A stretch of 42,527 nt of DNA, from assembly GCF_030372765.1 (NCBI RefSeq), contig NZ_JAUCMW010000021.1, positions 41,039 to 83,565 on the forward strand, read 5' to 3'. Source of the stretch: Labilibaculum sp. K2S. Its GTDB lineage: Bacteria; Bacteroidota; Bacteroidia; Bacteroidales; Marinifilaceae. The notes below the pieces were generated by a model that did no database searches, had not been told where the DNA came from, and was given only the letters and a program-made list of their open reading frames with translations. Made by a program: the position numbers and the translations under genes. Shown here piece after piece: positions 42,480-42,527 of the stretch (within the stretch, counting starts at the first letter, position 1; the number at the start of each line of letters is the position of its first letter).

Positions 42480-42527
42480 ATCGCTCCATTATGTGCCACC
42501 CATTTCGGTTCAAAGTGTGCCACTGAT
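42473..42527. mobile_element. Left end of a probable IS21-family insertion sequence (runs out of window)
   Basis: TGTGCCAC occurs at 42492-42499 and again at 42516-42523, 24 bases apart, joined by CATTTCGGTTCAAAG. Repeated TGTGCCAC with TTTCGGTTCAAAG is what I know from the multiple terminal binding sites of IS21-type (istA/istB) elements in Bacteroidota. The exact terminus is uncertain; TGG at 42473 is a plausible first base. The transposase genes would lie beyond 42527. Confidence 0.65.

Noticed and set aside
1..42527. tRNA, rRNA, prophage, toxin-antitoxin or restriction system
   Set aside because: No cloverleaf-like T-loop sequences, integrases, phage structural genes, methylases or paired small toxin genes were seen in any gap or gene.

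Overview
The window is an AT-rich chromosomal segment from a member of the Bacteroidota, probably a marine, facultatively anaerobic Marinilabiliales/Marinifilaceae-type organism. The phylum call rests on three observations: the rpmB-rpmG-DUF4295 trio; the repeated promoter element TAnnTTTG in front of at least ten genes, with almost no Shine-Dalgarno sites; and a RelA-type stringent factor with a degenerate hydrolase domain. The family-level placement is an inference from gene content and protein style. No tRNA, rRNA, CRISPR array, prophage or defence island was seen.

Layout. Positions 1-4630 are all on the minus strand: the N-terminal part of a secreted beta-helix lipoprotein cut by the window edge, a HEAT-like helical protein with a PLP-dependent serine/threonine dehydratase, and the heme genes hemD-hemL. 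Positions 4630-17150 are on the plus strand: relA, dnaX, a monomeric NADP isocitrate dehydrogenase, ferritin, a small orphan lipoprotein, secA and lgt. A 41-bp imperfect tandem repeat array with a palindromic core (17198-17508) separates lgt from a convergent membrane-anchored MutS-family ATPase. The proline genes proB-proA follow on the minus strand. Next on the plus strand come an M3 oligopeptidase, a YitT-family membrane protein, rpmB-rpmG-DUF4295, ftsY and rimO. Then a DnaQ-like exonuclease, tpx and clpC lie on the minus strand, and gyrA and a secreted TPR protein on the plus strand. The last part carries a minus-strand FIST sensor/hybrid histidine kinase pair, a double-domain adenylate kinase and a small membrane protein. 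It ends with a truncated zinc-ribbon gene that runs into what looks like the terminus of an IS21-family insertion sequence.

Most of the content is housekeeping: replication (dnaX, gyrA), translation (ribosomal proteins, rimO), protein export and lipoprotein maturation (secA, ftsY, lgt), proteostasis (clpC, M3 peptidase), stress and metal handling (relA, ferritin, tpx), and heme and proline synthesis. Most transcription units are bounded by clear hairpin terminators. The most interesting departures from the ordinary are the hairpin array after lgt, the A10 slippage-like site in dnaX, the tandem adenylate kinase whose second half has lost key acidic residues, the FIST-kinase operon with a cysteine-cluster input domain, the dead HD domain of RelA, and the 56-bp exact in-frame repeat in the first gene.
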